In this document: in pieces, positions 1 through 8,991 of the stretch
Position numbering within the stretch: position 1 is the stretch's first letter
Layout: the number at the start of each line of letters is the position of its first letter
Assembly (NCBI GenBank): GCA_030152805.1
Contig: JASLIG010000115.1
Coordinates: forward strand, 27,045-91,044
Origin: Solirubrobacterales bacterium
GTDB lineage: Bacteria; Actinomycetota; Thermoleophilia; Solirubrobacterales; 70-9
Length of the DNA stretch: 64,000 nt
Direction: 5' to 3'
The notes under the pieces: model-generated
The model's database searches: none
The model's input: only the letters and a program-made list of their open reading frames with translations
Told to the model about the DNA's origin: nothing
Program-made: the position numbers and the translations under genes

Positions 1-2
1 CC

Positions 3-203
3 GCCTACGCCTTCACCGTCACCTTCATCCTGCTCAAGCTGATCGGCGCCGTGATGCCGCTGCGCGCCTCCGAGCACGAGGAGGCGCTCGGCATGGACGT
101 CGTCCAGCACGGCGAGGAGGCCTACGTCACCGGCGAGGGCGCGATCCTCGTCGTCCCCGAGGACGGCGGCGGCGCCCCCGTCCCGGTCGCCGACCCCGGC
201 TGA
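3..203 (+). CDS. amt: Ammonium transporter, C-terminal fragment
   Basis: Only the last 66 codons lie in the window; the 5' part is upstream of base 1. The frame reads a hydrophobic helix (AYAFTVTFILLKLIGAVMPL) followed by the cytoplasmic tail RASEHEEALGMDVVQHGEEAY. That R-x-S-x-x-x-E-x-x-G-x-D-x-x-x-HGE-x-AY pattern is the hallmark end of Amt/MEP ammonium channels. The stop is TGA at 201-203. Amt proteins are trimeric inner-membrane channels for ammonium. The tail after the motif (GEGAILVVPEDGGG...) is an ordinary variable extension. The oppositely oriented GMC gene ends 9 bp downstream. Confidence 0.88.
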   Translation, partial: AYAFTVTFILLKLIGAVMPLRASEHEEALGMDVVQHGEEAYVTGEGAILVVPEDGGGAPVPVADPG

Positions 204-211
204 GCTCCGGG

Positions 212-1798
212 TCAGCCAGCCGGGGCAGTCTCGGCGCCGGCCTCGGCCGCGACCGCCTTGCCGTGGCGGATCAGATCGGCGGCGCGCTCGGCGAGCGCGA
301 TCGTCGGCGCGTTGGTGTTGCCGCGCGGCACCGTCGGCATCACCGAGGCGTCGATGACGCGCAGCGACTCGAGGCCCTCGACCCGCAGGTCGGCGTCGAC
401 GACCGAGCCGATCGCGCAGGTGCCGACCGGGTGGTAGATCTCGAACGTCGTCGCTTCGACGTGGGCGCGGATCGCCGCCTCGGAATCGTCGGCCGGACAG
501 GTGAAGCGCTCGGCGGCGTAGGGGCGGAAGGAGGGCTGGGCGCAGATCTCTTCGCCGAGCCGCACCGCCTCGATCATCCGCGCCATGTCCGCCTCCGCTT
601 CGTAAAAGCCGTTGCGGATGATCGGCTTCGCGGTCGGATCGTTAGAGGCGAGTCGCACCGAGCCGCGGCCCTCGGCGGTCAGCAGGCAGGGCGAGACCCA
701 GACGCCGTGTGCCTGCGGGTCCCCCATCCCCTCGTCGACGATGTGGACCGGGGCGACGTGGAACTGCACGTCGGGTGCCTCGGCGCCGCTGCCGACGCGG
801 GCGAAACCACCCGACTCGGCCAGGTTGGAGGCAAACGGTCCCGTCTGGGAGGCCTCGAACTCGGCCATCGCCGCCGGCTCCAGCGCCGCCAGCAGGCTCT
901 CGGGCTCGGGCGTGGTGAAGACCGTGTAGGCGGCGGGATGGTCGCCGAGGTTTTCCCCCACCGCCGGCTGGTCCAGCAGCACCTCGACTTCGCGCATCGC
1001 CAGGTGCTCGGCGGGACCGACCCCGGAGAGCATCAGCAGCTGCGGCGAGTTGTAAGCGCCCGCCGCGAGGATCACCTCGCGCTCCGCTCGCAGCTCCTGC
1101 GCCTGGCCCAGCTGGCTCGCCTCGACGCCGACCGCGCGCTTGCCCTCGAAGAGCAGCCGCGTCACCAGCATGTAGGGCATCACGGTCAGGTTCGGCCGCT
1201 CCATCGCCGGGTGCAGGTAGGAGACCGCGGCGCTGGCGCGCATGCCACCGCGCTGGGTCACCTGGTACATGCCGGCGCCGTCCTGCTCGGCGCCGTTGAA
1301 GTCCTCGTTGCGAGCGAGGCCCGCCTCGACGCCGGCCTCGACGAAGGCGGGCGAGATCGCGTTGCCGGAGCGCTGGTCGGAGACCGGCAGCGGCCCGCCC
1401 ACCGAGTGCCACTCAGAAGCGCCGCGCTCGTTGTCCTCCGCCTTGAGGAAGTAGGGGAAGAGATCGTCCCAGGCCCAACCCGGCACGCCCCACTCGTCGT
1501 AGTCGCGGCGGTTGCCGCGGATGTAGACCATCGCGTTGAGCGAGGAGGAGCCGCCGAGGACGCGGCCGCGCGGCAGGCCGATCCGCCGACCGCGGCAGTT
1601 CGGCTCCGGCGCCGAGTTGTAGTCCCAGTCGACCTCGGTGCGCGCCAGCTGCAGGTAACCGAGGGGCACGTGGATGTTCTGGTTAGTGTCCGGCGGGCCG
1701 GCCTCGAGCAGGAGGACGCTCACCTCCGGGTCCTCGGAGAGTCGCGCCGCCAGCACGCAGCCGGCGGAGCCCGCGCCAACGATCACGTAGTCGTACAT
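212..1798 (-). CDS. GMC-family FAD oxidoreductase (choline dehydrogenase-like)
   Basis: 528-aa protein of the glucose-methanol-choline oxidoreductase family, which oxidises alcohols with FAD. The N-terminus MYDYVIVGAGSAGCVLAARL carries the GxGxxG dinucleotide-binding motif, followed by an acidic strand end (LLLEAG). The GMC signature region GRVLGGSSSLNAMVYIRG lies near residue 85. The C-terminal catalytic region includes YHPVGTCAIG, where the His is the usual active-site base, and NTNAPTIALAERAADLI. The ATG at 1798 is chosen because GGAAGGAG sits 5 nt upstream and the FAD motif begins immediately after it. An open frame extends 81 codons further upstream but has no homologous look. The substrate cannot be deduced. 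Confidence 0.9.
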   Translation of the reverse strand: MYDYVIVGAGSAGCVLAARLSEDPEVSVLLLEAGPPDTNQNIHVPLGYLQLARTEVDWDYNSAPEPNCRGRRIGLPRGRVLGGSSSLNAMVYIRGNRRDYDEWGVPGWAWDDLFPYFLKAEDNERGASEWHSVGGPLPVSDQRSGNAISPAFVEAGVEAGLARNEDFNGAEQDGAGMYQVTQRGGMRASAAVSYLHPAMERPNLTVMPYMLVTRLLFEGKRAVGVEASQLGQAQELRAEREVILAAGAYNSPQLLMLSGVGPAEHLAMREVEVLLDQPAVGENLGDHPAAYTVFTTPEPESLLAALEPAAMAEFEASQTGPFASNLAESGGFARVGSGAEAPDVQFHVAPVHIVDEGMGDPQAHGVWVSPCLLTAEGRGSVRLASNDPTAKPIIRNGFYEAEADMARMIEAVRLGEEICAQPSFRPYAAERFTCPADDSEAAIRAHVEATTFEIYHPVGTCAIGSVVDADLRVEGLESLRVIDASVMPTVPRGNTNAPTIALAERAADLIRHGKAVAAEAGAETAPAG

Positions 1799-2058
1799 AC
1801 CGCTCCTTCCCGTTTCCGCTGCAACGCATTTTGGGCTTCGCGAGAGCCGCAAAAGCGTTTCACCCGGCACCCTGACCGGCGTCTGACGAGTGTACGCCCG
1901 CCACGCGAGTGTGGGGGCGATTTCCTCGCTGACTGCTACGGTGAATAGGTCGGGACTGGCCAGACCGCCTCCCGAGAGGTTCCGTTTCCTCCCTGCGCCC
2001 AGAGCGTTTTGGGGTCGCTGGATCTCCCCTGAATCGCTCAAGAAGGAGCAACAACATC

Positions 2059-3255
2059 GTGTCGTTTGCCGACCTCGGCATCTCTAAAGCCGTGGTGCGC
2101 GCGCTCGCCGAGCGCGACATCACGCAACCGTTCCCCGTTCAGCAGCTGGTCGTCCGCGACGCGCTCGCCGGCCATGACCTGCTCGTCCAGTCCCCGACTG
2201 GCTCGGGCAAGACCCTCGCCTTCGGCATCCCGCTGGTCGAGCGGATCGAGCCCGGCAAAGGGCTCTCCGCGCTGGTGCTGGCGCCCACGCGCGAGCTTGC
2301 CGGCCAGATCGTCGACGAGCTGGAATCGATCGCCGCTGTTCGCGATCTCCGCATTGCCGCCGTCTACGGCGGCGTCGGCTTCGGCCCTCAGGTCAAGGCG
2401 GCGGGGCGCGCCGACGTCGTCGTCGCCACTCCCGGCCGCCTGGAGGACCTGATCGCCCGCGGCGCCCTCAGCCTCGCGAGCGTCCGCCTACTCGTTCTCG
2501 ACGAGGCCGATCGCATGCTGGACATGGGCTTCAAACCGGCGGTGAGCCGGATCGTCGCCAAGACGCCCGGCGATCGCCAGACCCTCTTCTTCTCGGCCAC
2601 GCTCGAGGGTGCGACCGGCAAGATCGCCGCCGCTTACACGCGCAAGCCCCGTCACCACACCCACGCCCCCGCGGAGCGCAGCAAGGCCGAGATCGAACAC
2701 CGCTTCGTCCACGTCAACTCCCAGGCGGCCAAGCTCGATCACCTCGCCGGCGAGTTGAACGGCCCGGACGGCGGCCGCACGCTGGTCTTCGTCCGCACCA
2801 AGCGCGGTGCCGACCGCCTGGTCAAGCGCCTGCGCAGCCGCGAACTCGAGGCCGTCGCGATGCACGGCGACAAGAGCCAGGGACAGCGCGAACGGGCGCT
2901 CGCCCGCTTCGAGCGCGGCGACGTCGAAACGCTGGTCGCCACCGACGTGGCCGCGCGCGGCATCGACGTCGCCGACATCGCCCACGTGATCAACTTCGAC
3001 GCCCCCGGCGACCGCGATGCCTACGTGCACCGGGTCGGCCGCACCGGCCGTGCCGGCCGCACCGGAGCCGGGACGAGCTTCGTGCTCAGCGATCAGGCGG
3101 CGGAGATGCGGCGCATCGCCCGCGAGCTCGGCCTGGACCGGGAGTTCGAGCGGAGCATCGGGCACCTCGCCGCGCCCCAGCCCGCGCCGTCGAGCCAGAA
3201 GCCCGCCCCCGGGCGGCGTTCGCGGCGGCGTCGGCGTCGCAAGGTGGCCGCGTGA
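2059..3255 (+). CDS. DEAD-box ATP-dependent RNA helicase
   Basis: 398-aa RNA helicase. It shows every core motif in order: Q motif (FPVQQLV), Walker A TGSGKT near residue 48, Ia APTRELAGQ, Ib TPGR, DEAD (VLDEADRMLDMGF), SAT, then the second RecA domain with ARGIDV and HRVGRTGRAGRTG. The tail is strongly basic (RRSRRRRRRKVAA), typical of RNA-binding extensions. The start is GTG at 2059, preceded by AAGGAG about 11 nt upstream. The last four bases (GTGA) overlap the next gene, so the two are probably translationally coupled. It presumably acts in RNA remodelling or ribosome assembly. Confidence 0.95.
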   Translation: MSFADLGISKAVVRALAERDITQPFPVQQLVVRDALAGHDLLVQSPTGSGKTLAFGIPLVERIEPGKGLSALVLAPTRELAGQIVDELESIAAVRDLRIAAVYGGVGFGPQVKAAGRADVVVATPGRLEDLIARGALSLASVRLLVLDEADRMLDMGFKPAVSRIVAKTPGDRQTLFFSATLEGATGKIAAAYTRKPRHHTHAPAERSKAEIEHRFVHVNSQAAKLDHLAGELNGPDGGRTLVFVRTKRGADRLVKRLRSRELEAVAMHGDKSQGQRERALARFERGDVETLVATDVAARGIDVADIAHVINFDAPGDRDAYVHRVGRTGRAGRTGAGTSFVLSDQAAEMRRIARELGLDREFERSIGHLAAPQPAPSSQKPAPGRRSRRRRRRKVAA

Positions 3256-3650
3256 GCCCGAGCCGTCGACGTGCGCGGAAGTGGACCTGCGCGGAGTGCG
3301 GCGTCAGCGTCAGCCGCATCGACGGCGAGGCGGTGCCGCTGCCGGACGCCTGGACCAGCTCAGCCGAAGGCCTCTTCTGCCTCTCCTGCAGGCGCGAGCG
3401 CGCCGCCAACGCGGCGCTCGACGCGGCGGCCAGCGACAGCCCCGTCTCCATACGGGCGAAACTGCGCCGGGCCGCCCTGATCGAGTTCGAGGTCAGCCGC
3501 ACCCCCGAGCACCCCGACGGGACGATCGCCCGCGCCTGTCACACCTCGGCGACAGTGGTCACTCAAGCGCGCCGCAGGCTCGGGCTGCCCGACCCTCCCC
3601 CGCCATCGAAAGCGTCGCGAGCTAAGCATCGTGCCGCCGCCGGCCGATAA
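3252..3650 (+). CDS. Hypothetical zinc-ribbon/HTH-like protein
   Basis: 132-aa protein starting at a GTG inside the helicase stop (GTGA overlap). Two Cys pairs, CAEC near residue 13 and CLSC near residue 42, form a CxxC-x(~25)-CxxC zinc ribbon. The C-terminal half (RAKLRRAALIEFEVSRTP...IARACHTSATVVTQARRRLGL) looks like a helix-turn-helix. Coupling to the helicase suggests a nucleic-acid-related role, but no named family is recognised. The tail after residue 115 is low-complexity, Pro/Lys/Arg rich. Confidence 0.7.
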   Translation: MSPSRRRARKWTCAECGVSVSRIDGEAVPLPDAWTSSAEGLFCLSCRRERAANAALDAAASDSPVSIRAKLRRAALIEFEVSRTPEHPDGTIARACHTSATVVTQARRRLGLPDPPPPSKASRAKHRAAAGR

Positions 3651-3671
3651 CGGAACGGTGGCGGCGATAGC

Positions 3672-4541
3672 GTGCAGATAGGGATCGGACTCGCCGTTGC
3701 CGCGGCGCTGCTTACCAATCTCGCATCGCTGCTCAAGCACCGGGGCTGCCACCGGGCCGACCCCGTGCGAGTTCGCGAACCGCTGCGCAGCGCCCGCAAC
3801 CTCGCCTCCTCGCCCTGGTTCGCCGCCGGTTGGGGAGTCGCGGCGGTGGCCTGGCTGATCCACGTCGCCGCACTCTCGCTGGCGCCGATCTCGATCGTCC
3901 AAGCCGTGCTCGCGGGCGGTGCCGTCACCCTCGCCGTGATGGCGCAGCGCATCTTCGGCGACACGGTCGAGCGGCGGCAATGGCTGGCGCTGCTGCTCGG
4001 CGGGGCCGGCCTGGCCCTGCTGGTCCTCACCGTTCCCCACTTCAGCGGCAATCACTCCGGCTTTGAGATCGGCGGCTTGCTCGGCTTCGAGGGCGGCCTC
4101 GCGCTGCTCGCCTCGGGCCTGGCCCTCGGCCACCGCTCCGAGCGGCTGGCCGACCACGGTGAGGTCCTGCTCGCCGCCATCGCCGGCATCCTCTTCGCCC
4201 TCGCCGGCGTCGCGATCAAGGGTCTGACCGGCGCCTCGGACATCTCACTCGGCCTGCTCGCCCCCTGGATCGCCCTGACCGTGGCCGCCGGCATCGGCGC
4301 CCAGTACGCCGCGGCGACCGCGCTTCAGCGCGGCGGCGCGATCGAGACGATCGGCCTGATCGGCCTCGTCGCCAATGCCGCCCAGATCCTCGGCGGCGTC
4401 CTCGTCTTCGGCGACCCGCTCTCCTCGAGCCCGCTCGGCATCGGTCTTCAGCTCAGCGCCTTCGCGATGGTCTGCGCCTCGGCGCTGCTGATCCCCGCCC
4501 GGCGCGGCGCCCCCGGCGCACTCGCCCCGGCGGCCGGGTAA
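3672..4541 (+). CDS. DMT-superfamily (EamA-like) membrane transporter
   Basis: 289-aa integral membrane protein. It has about nine hydrophobic segments, beginning with MQIGIGLAVAAALLTNLASL, arranged as two roughly similar halves, as in drug/metabolite transporters. The phrases PISIVQAVLAGGAVTLAVMAQ and GGAIETIGLIGLVANAAQILGGVLVFGD match the helix 3-4 and 9-10 regions of DMT proteins. The start is GTG at 3672, 21 bp after the preceding gene. The substrate is unknown. It is convergent with the large secreted-protein gene that ends at 4609. Confidence 0.75.
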   Translation: MQIGIGLAVAAALLTNLASLLKHRGCHRADPVRVREPLRSARNLASSPWFAAGWGVAAVAWLIHVAALSLAPISIVQAVLAGGAVTLAVMAQRIFGDTVERRQWLALLLGGAGLALLVLTVPHFSGNHSGFEIGGLLGFEGGLALLASGLALGHRSERLADHGEVLLAAIAGILFALAGVAIKGLTGASDISLGLLAPWIALTVAAGIGAQYAAATALQRGGAIETIGLIGLVANAAQILGGVLVFGDPLSSSPLGIGLQLSAFAMVCASALLIPARRGAPGALAPAAG

Positions 4542-4608
4542 CTCGACAGCGATACGGCGGCCCCGAGGGTCCGCCGTACCGTACCGCGGGCGTCTCTTGC
4601 CGCGCCGT

Positions 4609-7455
4609 CTAGCAGCCGCTCACCTCGAGCGGCAGGCGGTTGTTCTTGACCTTCTTGCCGTTCTGCCCCTTCATGCTCATCACCGAGGAGAGCGGGGCCT
4701 TGCAGAGGTTCCTGGAATTGACCAGGAGGCCCTTCTTGCTGCCGCCTTCCATGCGCAGGATGAACTTGCTCACGGGGGTGTCGGGCAATTCGTTGAACAC
4801 GGTCTTGATCCCGCCGTTCTTGGAGCTGATCACGCCGCGCACCTGGATGTTCACCTGGCCGCGCAGGTCGGCGAGGAGATCGGGCAATTCGTGGTTGGAG
4901 GAGACCAGGTACACCGGCCCCCGCAACGGATGGCCCAGGAGCGGGCTCTTCGCCTGCGCGTGACCGTAGATCGCCCCCTTCGGGCACGTGCCCGACGCCA
5001 GCTGCGGCCTCGTACAAACGGTCCTGATGTTGCCCTGGTCGAGGAACAACGCGTGCGGCAGGGCCAGCGCGCTGCGCAGCACGTTGGCATCCTTGGCGTT
5101 GCCTTCCAAAACCGCCCGCAGCTTTGGGTGCTTGCCGCGAGTAGTGGTGCCCTTCCCGCCAAACAACCGGGTGTGCAGTTTCGGCTGGAAGCTCAGCTGC
5201 TTGCAACCGGTCGCCTGGAACGGCGAGGAGACCGGGTAGGAGCTCCATGCGGCCGGGTCGGTTGGGTTGGCGCCGCCACCGTTGATGGTGCCGGTGGTGG
5301 CCTGGGCGGCGCAATTCGTCGGGTTGTGCATGAACTTGGCGCGGTCGACGTTGACGTCGATCGAGCGGATGTCCAGCTTGACCCCGCCAAACACGTCGGG
5401 GATCTCGTCGGAGACCGCGTGGACCTGGGCGGTCACCGGATCGACGAACAGGGCGACTCGGACGACGACGCTGCCGAGATCGAACGGGCCCGCCACGGCC
5501 GGCGTGACAGTCGCCAGCGACAGGGGCGCGCCTTTGTACGGACCGGCGAGGTAGACCTTGCCGTCGATTTTGAGCGGGCTCGATCCCGTCCCGCTCAGGG
5601 TCGAGGCCGTGCCGATCAGGCTCGCGCTGGGACAGCTCGAGCCTGCGCCCTCAGCGACGCCGCTGCTTGCCGCTGCCGCGGCGAGCGCGGCCTCGGAGCA
5701 GTAGGGGATGCCGGTCAGGTTGCCGGCGTGCCCCTTGGGAAGCGTGACGTCGACCCGCTTCACCTCCTGCTGGCCGTCGGTGCGAGCGAGATTGACCCGG
5801 AACGGGCTGTAGGCATTGGCCTTCTCGCTGTCCGACTTGGCCGTGTAGGTGGGGACGAACTGCCGCTCGGCCAGCGTTGTCGGGCAGATGCCGCCGTTGG
5901 GCGCGCTCGTGGGTGTGAATTCGCTCGTCCGAACCCGGGTCGATTTGGCTGTCGACCACGGTTCCAGCGTGGCGCTGGTGGTGGCCGGCGAACAGGTGGG
6001 CGGGCTGCTCAGCACCCCTTTGGCATCGTCGAGATGAACCTTCACCGAGGTGAACGGCACCTGCGGCGTCTCGGCGAACGTCGTTGTCAGCTGACCGGTT
6101 TGCGGGTTGGCTTTGGTGTTACCGATCAGGCGAGCCGAGATTCCGTATTGCTTGGACTCGGCGAGGACGAAGATGCGGAACTCTTCGCCCGAAGCGGGGT
6201 CGCGGCTCAGCTGCTGGCCGAGGTAGGCGGTGCCCTTCAGCGCTCCGGCCGGCAGTGGCGGTGTCTCGACTTCGACCGTGCCGATTTGCGAGGCAGCTGG
6301 GCAGGCCACGTCGTTACGCGTGCCCTTGCCGAATTGTGCGTCAGTGCACGACTGCAGCCCGTTGGCCGCCGAGGGGTTCAAGCCCATCCCCTGCGGCAGG
6401 GTGATGTCGGTGTTGCGCACGTGCGACTCGCTCTGTGTTTTGCCGCCCGTGATGAACGGCAGCGTCGTCTCGATTGTCGGAGTCGCCGGCGAGTCGACCT
6501 GGGTCGTGCCGGGCGTGACGCCAATTCCCGGATCAAACGGGACGGTCGCGCAGCCGGTCTGGGTCAGGCCCTCCGGCAGGGACAAGTCCGTCGCAAACGG
6601 CGCCGTGGTCGCCGGGAAGCCCGCTTCCGGCAGCGCCACCGACTCCGCTCGCAGGAACGTCGTGTAGATGCCCTCGTACGGGGGAAGCTGGGCGCTGAAG
6701 CAGGTGGTCGGGTTGGTGATGTAGGTGCCGTCGCCGGTTTCTTCGCCGAAATTCACCAAACGGCTCTTCCAGCTCCGAGTGCCGGGATTGGGCGTCGGCA
6801 GGTGGATCGTGAAGCTCTCGTGGTAGTCGCTCTCCCAGGCGACTTCGGTGTTCAGGTAGACGGTTTTTTTGGTCGCGGGCGTGCTGCCGATTTTGAAGCC
6901 GAATTTGGCCGGTTCGCCGAATTCGGGAACCATGTTGTAGAGGGGAACCCTGGTTACGCCGGGAATTGGCGCCACTTCGGCTCCAGTCGCTTCGACCTTG
7001 AGCGTTAGCCGCTCTTCTCCAACCTGACTCGAGGCCGCGCAACCTGGAAGTTCGGTAGGCCCGACCGGAGTGTCGAATTCCGCCTGCGTGCAGCGAGTCG
7101 CCGTTGCCTGCGGATTAACGGTCAGACCGGGCGGAAGGTCGACCCGAATCGTTTTCACAGGGCCGATCGGGCGGAAGAGCCCGGGTGCGAATTCTTCCTG
7201 CTTGACGATGTACTGCGTAAAGCCGATCGGTGGATGGCCGGCGGCTGTTCTAAAGAACTGCGCGATCGGCGATTCAGGCGTGCACTGTTCAGTGATGTCG
7301 TCTTTCGTGCAGGTGCCAGCCTGCCAGCCGTCGTTGGCCTTGTTCGGTTTTTCCAGCTGCGGTTCGATGATGTCTCCGGTGTCGGCCCGAGCGACCGGCA
7401 CCGCCGCTACAAGCCACAGGGCCATCGCCGCGCACGCGATCAAGCGCCTAGCCAT
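4609..7455 (-). CDS. Large secreted Cys-patterned repeat protein
   Basis: 948-aa exported protein. The N-terminus MARRLIACAAMALWLVAAVP with VARA gives a Sec signal peptide cleaved near residue 24. GAGGAG lies a few bases before the ATG at 7455; an ATG 7 codons upstream is an alternative. The mature part repeats a module of the form LPxGhxxNP...C(S/T)xAxF...CPxxSxIG...GxxYL, seen near residues 105-150, 350-420, 568-640 and, more loosely, 810-860. Paired Cys in each module suggest disulfides outside the cell. The chain ends RLPLEVSGC, with a Cys as last residue. Proteins of this style are common in Thermoleophilia, and I know of no assigned function. It is probably a surface or matrix protein. 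Confidence 0.8.
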   Translation of the reverse strand: MARRLIACAAMALWLVAAVPVARADTGDIIEPQLEKPNKANDGWQAGTCTKDDITEQCTPESPIAQFFRTAAGHPPIGFTQYIVKQEEFAPGLFRPIGPVKTIRVDLPPGLTVNPQATATRCTQAEFDTPVGPTELPGCAASSQVGEERLTLKVEATGAEVAPIPGVTRVPLYNMVPEFGEPAKFGFKIGSTPATKKTVYLNTEVAWESDYHESFTIHLPTPNPGTRSWKSRLVNFGEETGDGTYITNPTTCFSAQLPPYEGIYTTFLRAESVALPEAGFPATTAPFATDLSLPEGLTQTGCATVPFDPGIGVTPGTTQVDSPATPTIETTLPFITGGKTQSESHVRNTDITLPQGMGLNPSAANGLQSCTDAQFGKGTRNDVACPAASQIGTVEVETPPLPAGALKGTAYLGQQLSRDPASGEEFRIFVLAESKQYGISARLIGNTKANPQTGQLTTTFAETPQVPFTSVKVHLDDAKGVLSSPPTCSPATTSATLEPWSTAKSTRVRTSEFTPTSAPNGGICPTTLAERQFVPTYTAKSDSEKANAYSPFRVNLARTDGQQEVKRVDVTLPKGHAGNLTGIPYCSEAALAAAAASSGVAEGAGSSCPSASLIGTASTLSGTGSSPLKIDGKVYLAGPYKGAPLSLATVTPAVAGPFDLGSVVVRVALFVDPVTAQVHAVSDEIPDVFGGVKLDIRSIDVNVDRAKFMHNPTNCAAQATTGTINGGGANPTDPAAWSSYPVSSPFQATGCKQLSFQPKLHTRLFGGKGTTTRGKHPKLRAVLEGNAKDANVLRSALALPHALFLDQGNIRTVCTRPQLASGTCPKGAIYGHAQAKSPLLGHPLRGPVYLVSSNHELPDLLADLRGQVNIQVRGVISSKNGGIKTVFNELPDTPVSKFILRMEGGSKKGLLVNSRNLCKAPLSSVMSMKGQNGKKVKNNRLPLEVSGC

Positions 7456-7670
7456 TCGTCTCTCCTCGGTTCGCATTGGACGTGAATGCCGCCCCTGCGT
7501 ATGGCGCTGTCTCTCCCGCACTCCAAAAGGTACAGACCCGTAATACCCACTCACAAGCGGAAAAACCCGCAGATTCGCGTCTTCGACATCGATTAATGCA
7601 ATTCGGAGGACGATTTAGCTCCAGAATCTAGTAAGTCAATGTATTTACGATCCTCTAGGATCCCGCGCCA

Positions 7671-8153
7671 ATGCCGTCAACCGACTCGCTTCCCCACGTC
7701 GACGAGCACGCGGTGTCCGTCGAGGCAGACCCGTCAGCCACCTGGGCGGCCCTGCAGCGCGTGGTCGAGCGCTCGTTCGCCTCGCCCGCGAGCGGGCGAG
7801 GCGCGCGCCTGCTCGGCTGCGCCGACACGTCTGCATCCGGGCCCCGGCCGATCGCGACCGGCTCGACGCTTCCCGGCTTCCGCGTCACCGAGGCGGAGCC
7901 GCCCAGCACCCTCGCCCTCGTCGGCGCGCACCGCTTCTCCAACTACGCGCTGATCTTTCGCCTCGACGGGGACGATGGCGGCACCACGCTTCGCGCCGAG
8001 ACGCGGGCCGAGTTCCCCGGCCTCAGGGGAAGCGCCTACCGGGCCCTGGTGATCGGCACGCGAATGCACGTGCTCGTAACCCGGCGCCTGCTCACCGCCG
8101 CCAAGCGCAGCGCCGAGAGCCGGGCGGCTAGGCCGAGCGGCCGATCCAGATAA
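7671..8153 (+). CDS. SRPBCC-like (START/Bet v1 fold) protein
   Basis: 160-aa protein. The pattern is typical of the SRPBCC ligand-binding fold: a first strand with SVEADPSATWAALQRVV, central GFRVTEAEPPSTLALVGAHRFSNYALIFRL, then TTLRAETRAEFPG and a long C-terminal helix (YRALVIGTRMHVLVTRRLL). No ligand can be inferred. The ATG at 7671 has weak Shine-Dalgarno context. It is an isolated gene, 215 bp after the divergent secreted-protein start. The region 7560-7660 is comparatively AT-rich and probably holds promoters for both directions. Confidence 0.65.
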   Translation: MPSTDSLPHVDEHAVSVEADPSATWAALQRVVERSFASPASGRGARLLGCADTSASGPRPIATGSTLPGFRVTEAEPPSTLALVGAHRFSNYALIFRLDGDDGGTTLRAETRAEFPGLRGSAYRALVIGTRMHVLVTRRLLTAAKRSAESRAARPSGRSR

Positions 8154-8292
8154 TCCCGGCGATCGAGGCGGTGGCAAGGACGGCAAGTGCGACGTCCACC
8201 CTTTGCTCGCTCCCGGCCTTCATTCTCCTAGAACACCCTCCCCAGGCCAAAGCTGCTGCGCCTCCCCGCTAGCCCTCCCCGGCGTGGCCATA

Positions 8293-8310
8293 ACCAAATA
8301 CGCATTTGGT
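8293..8310. promoter_or_regulatory. TetR-type operator box 1
   Basis: An 18-bp near-perfect palindrome, ACCAAAT-ACGC-ATTTGGT, lies 49 bp before the TetR gene. It matches box 2 at ACCAAA-x5-ATTTGG with a 33-bp start-to-start spacing, about three helical turns. Tandem palindromes directly upstream of a TetR gene are the classic autoregulatory arrangement. Confidence 0.75.
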
Positions 8311-8325
8311 AATGTACGTCCCGCA

Positions 8326-8343
8326 ACCAAACGCTCATTTGGA
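8326..8343. promoter_or_regulatory. TetR-type operator box 2
   Basis: The second copy, ACCAAACGCTCATTTGGA, ends 15 bp before the ATG of the TetR gene, where it would block the promoter or transcription start. It shares both half-sites with box 1. Confidence 0.75.
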
Positions 8344-8358
8344 TAGCGGAGAGGGTTC

Positions 8359-8991
8359 ATGGATCGAGAAAGACAGCGATTGAGCGCCGCGGAGCGGCGG
8401 GAGCTGATTCGGCGCGGGGCGATGCAGGCCTTTGCCGAGCGCGGCTACGAGGGAGCTTCGATCGGCGAGATCGCGAAGGCGGCGGGAATCACGCCGGCGG
8501 TCGTCTACGACCATTTCTCCTCCAAGGCTGAGCTGCAGATCGAGCTGCTCGAGCGGCAGACCGCCGAGCTGCTCGGCTTCGTCGGCGAGGCTCTGCAGAA
8601 TGCACCCGAGGGGCTCGAAGAGCGCATGCGAGTCGGCGTTGACGCCTTCTTCCGCTTTGTCGAAGAGCACAGCTTCGCCTGGCGCATGCTCTTTCGCGAC
8701 CCACCGACCGACCCGGGGGTGGCGGCGGCCTACCGACGACTCGATCGCCAGGCGACGGTTGGAATCACCGCCTTTATCGAGGCGAGCGCGGGAGAGGCTC
8801 TGGCCGGCGAGGATGTCCCGCCCGGGGCCGCAGAGATGTTCGCGGAAATGCTGAAGAACGCCCAGAACGGCCTCGCCTCCTGGTGGTACGAGCACCCCGA
8901 GGTGCCCCGCGAGGAGATCGTCCAGCACCTGCTCCAGTTCTGCTGGACGGGCCTGGCGCAACTGGCGAGCCGCGACCAGGAGAAGGTGTGA
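8359..8991 (+). CDS. TetR/AcrR-family transcriptional regulator
   Basis: 210-aa repressor. The N-terminal HTH is clear: REL-IRRGAMQAFAERGYEGAS, then IGEIAKAAGITPAVVYDHF and SSKAELQIEL, the canonical TetR_N pattern. The remaining 150 residues are helical ligand-binding domain, with ASWWYEHPEVPREEIVQHLLQFCW near the end. Two palindromes upstream (8293 and 8326) are likely its own operators. The stop (TGA) shares one base with the next gene's ATG, so it heads an operon with two DUF6463-like membrane genes and an SDR. The ligand is unknown. Confidence 0.92.
   Translation: MDRERQRLSAAERRELIRRGAMQAFAERGYEGASIGEIAKAAGITPAVVYDHFSSKAELQIELLERQTAELLGFVGEALQNAPEGLEERMRVGVDAFFRFVEEHSFAWRMLFRDPPTDPGVAAAYRRLDRQATVGITAFIEASAGEALAGEDVPPGAAEMFAEMLKNAQNGLASWWYEHPEVPREEIVQHLLQFCWTGLAQLASRDQEKV

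Noticed and set aside
263..1948. Long open frame on the + strand across the GMC oxidoreductase gene
   Set aside because: It is antisense to a gene with complete family motifs; its translation is Arg/Val/Asp-rich with no domain. High-GC third-codon bias opens such shadow frames.
4597..7008. Open frame of about 800 codons on the + strand
   Set aside because: Antisense to the secreted repeat protein, which has a signal peptide and repeated Cys modules; the + strand product has no recognisable features.
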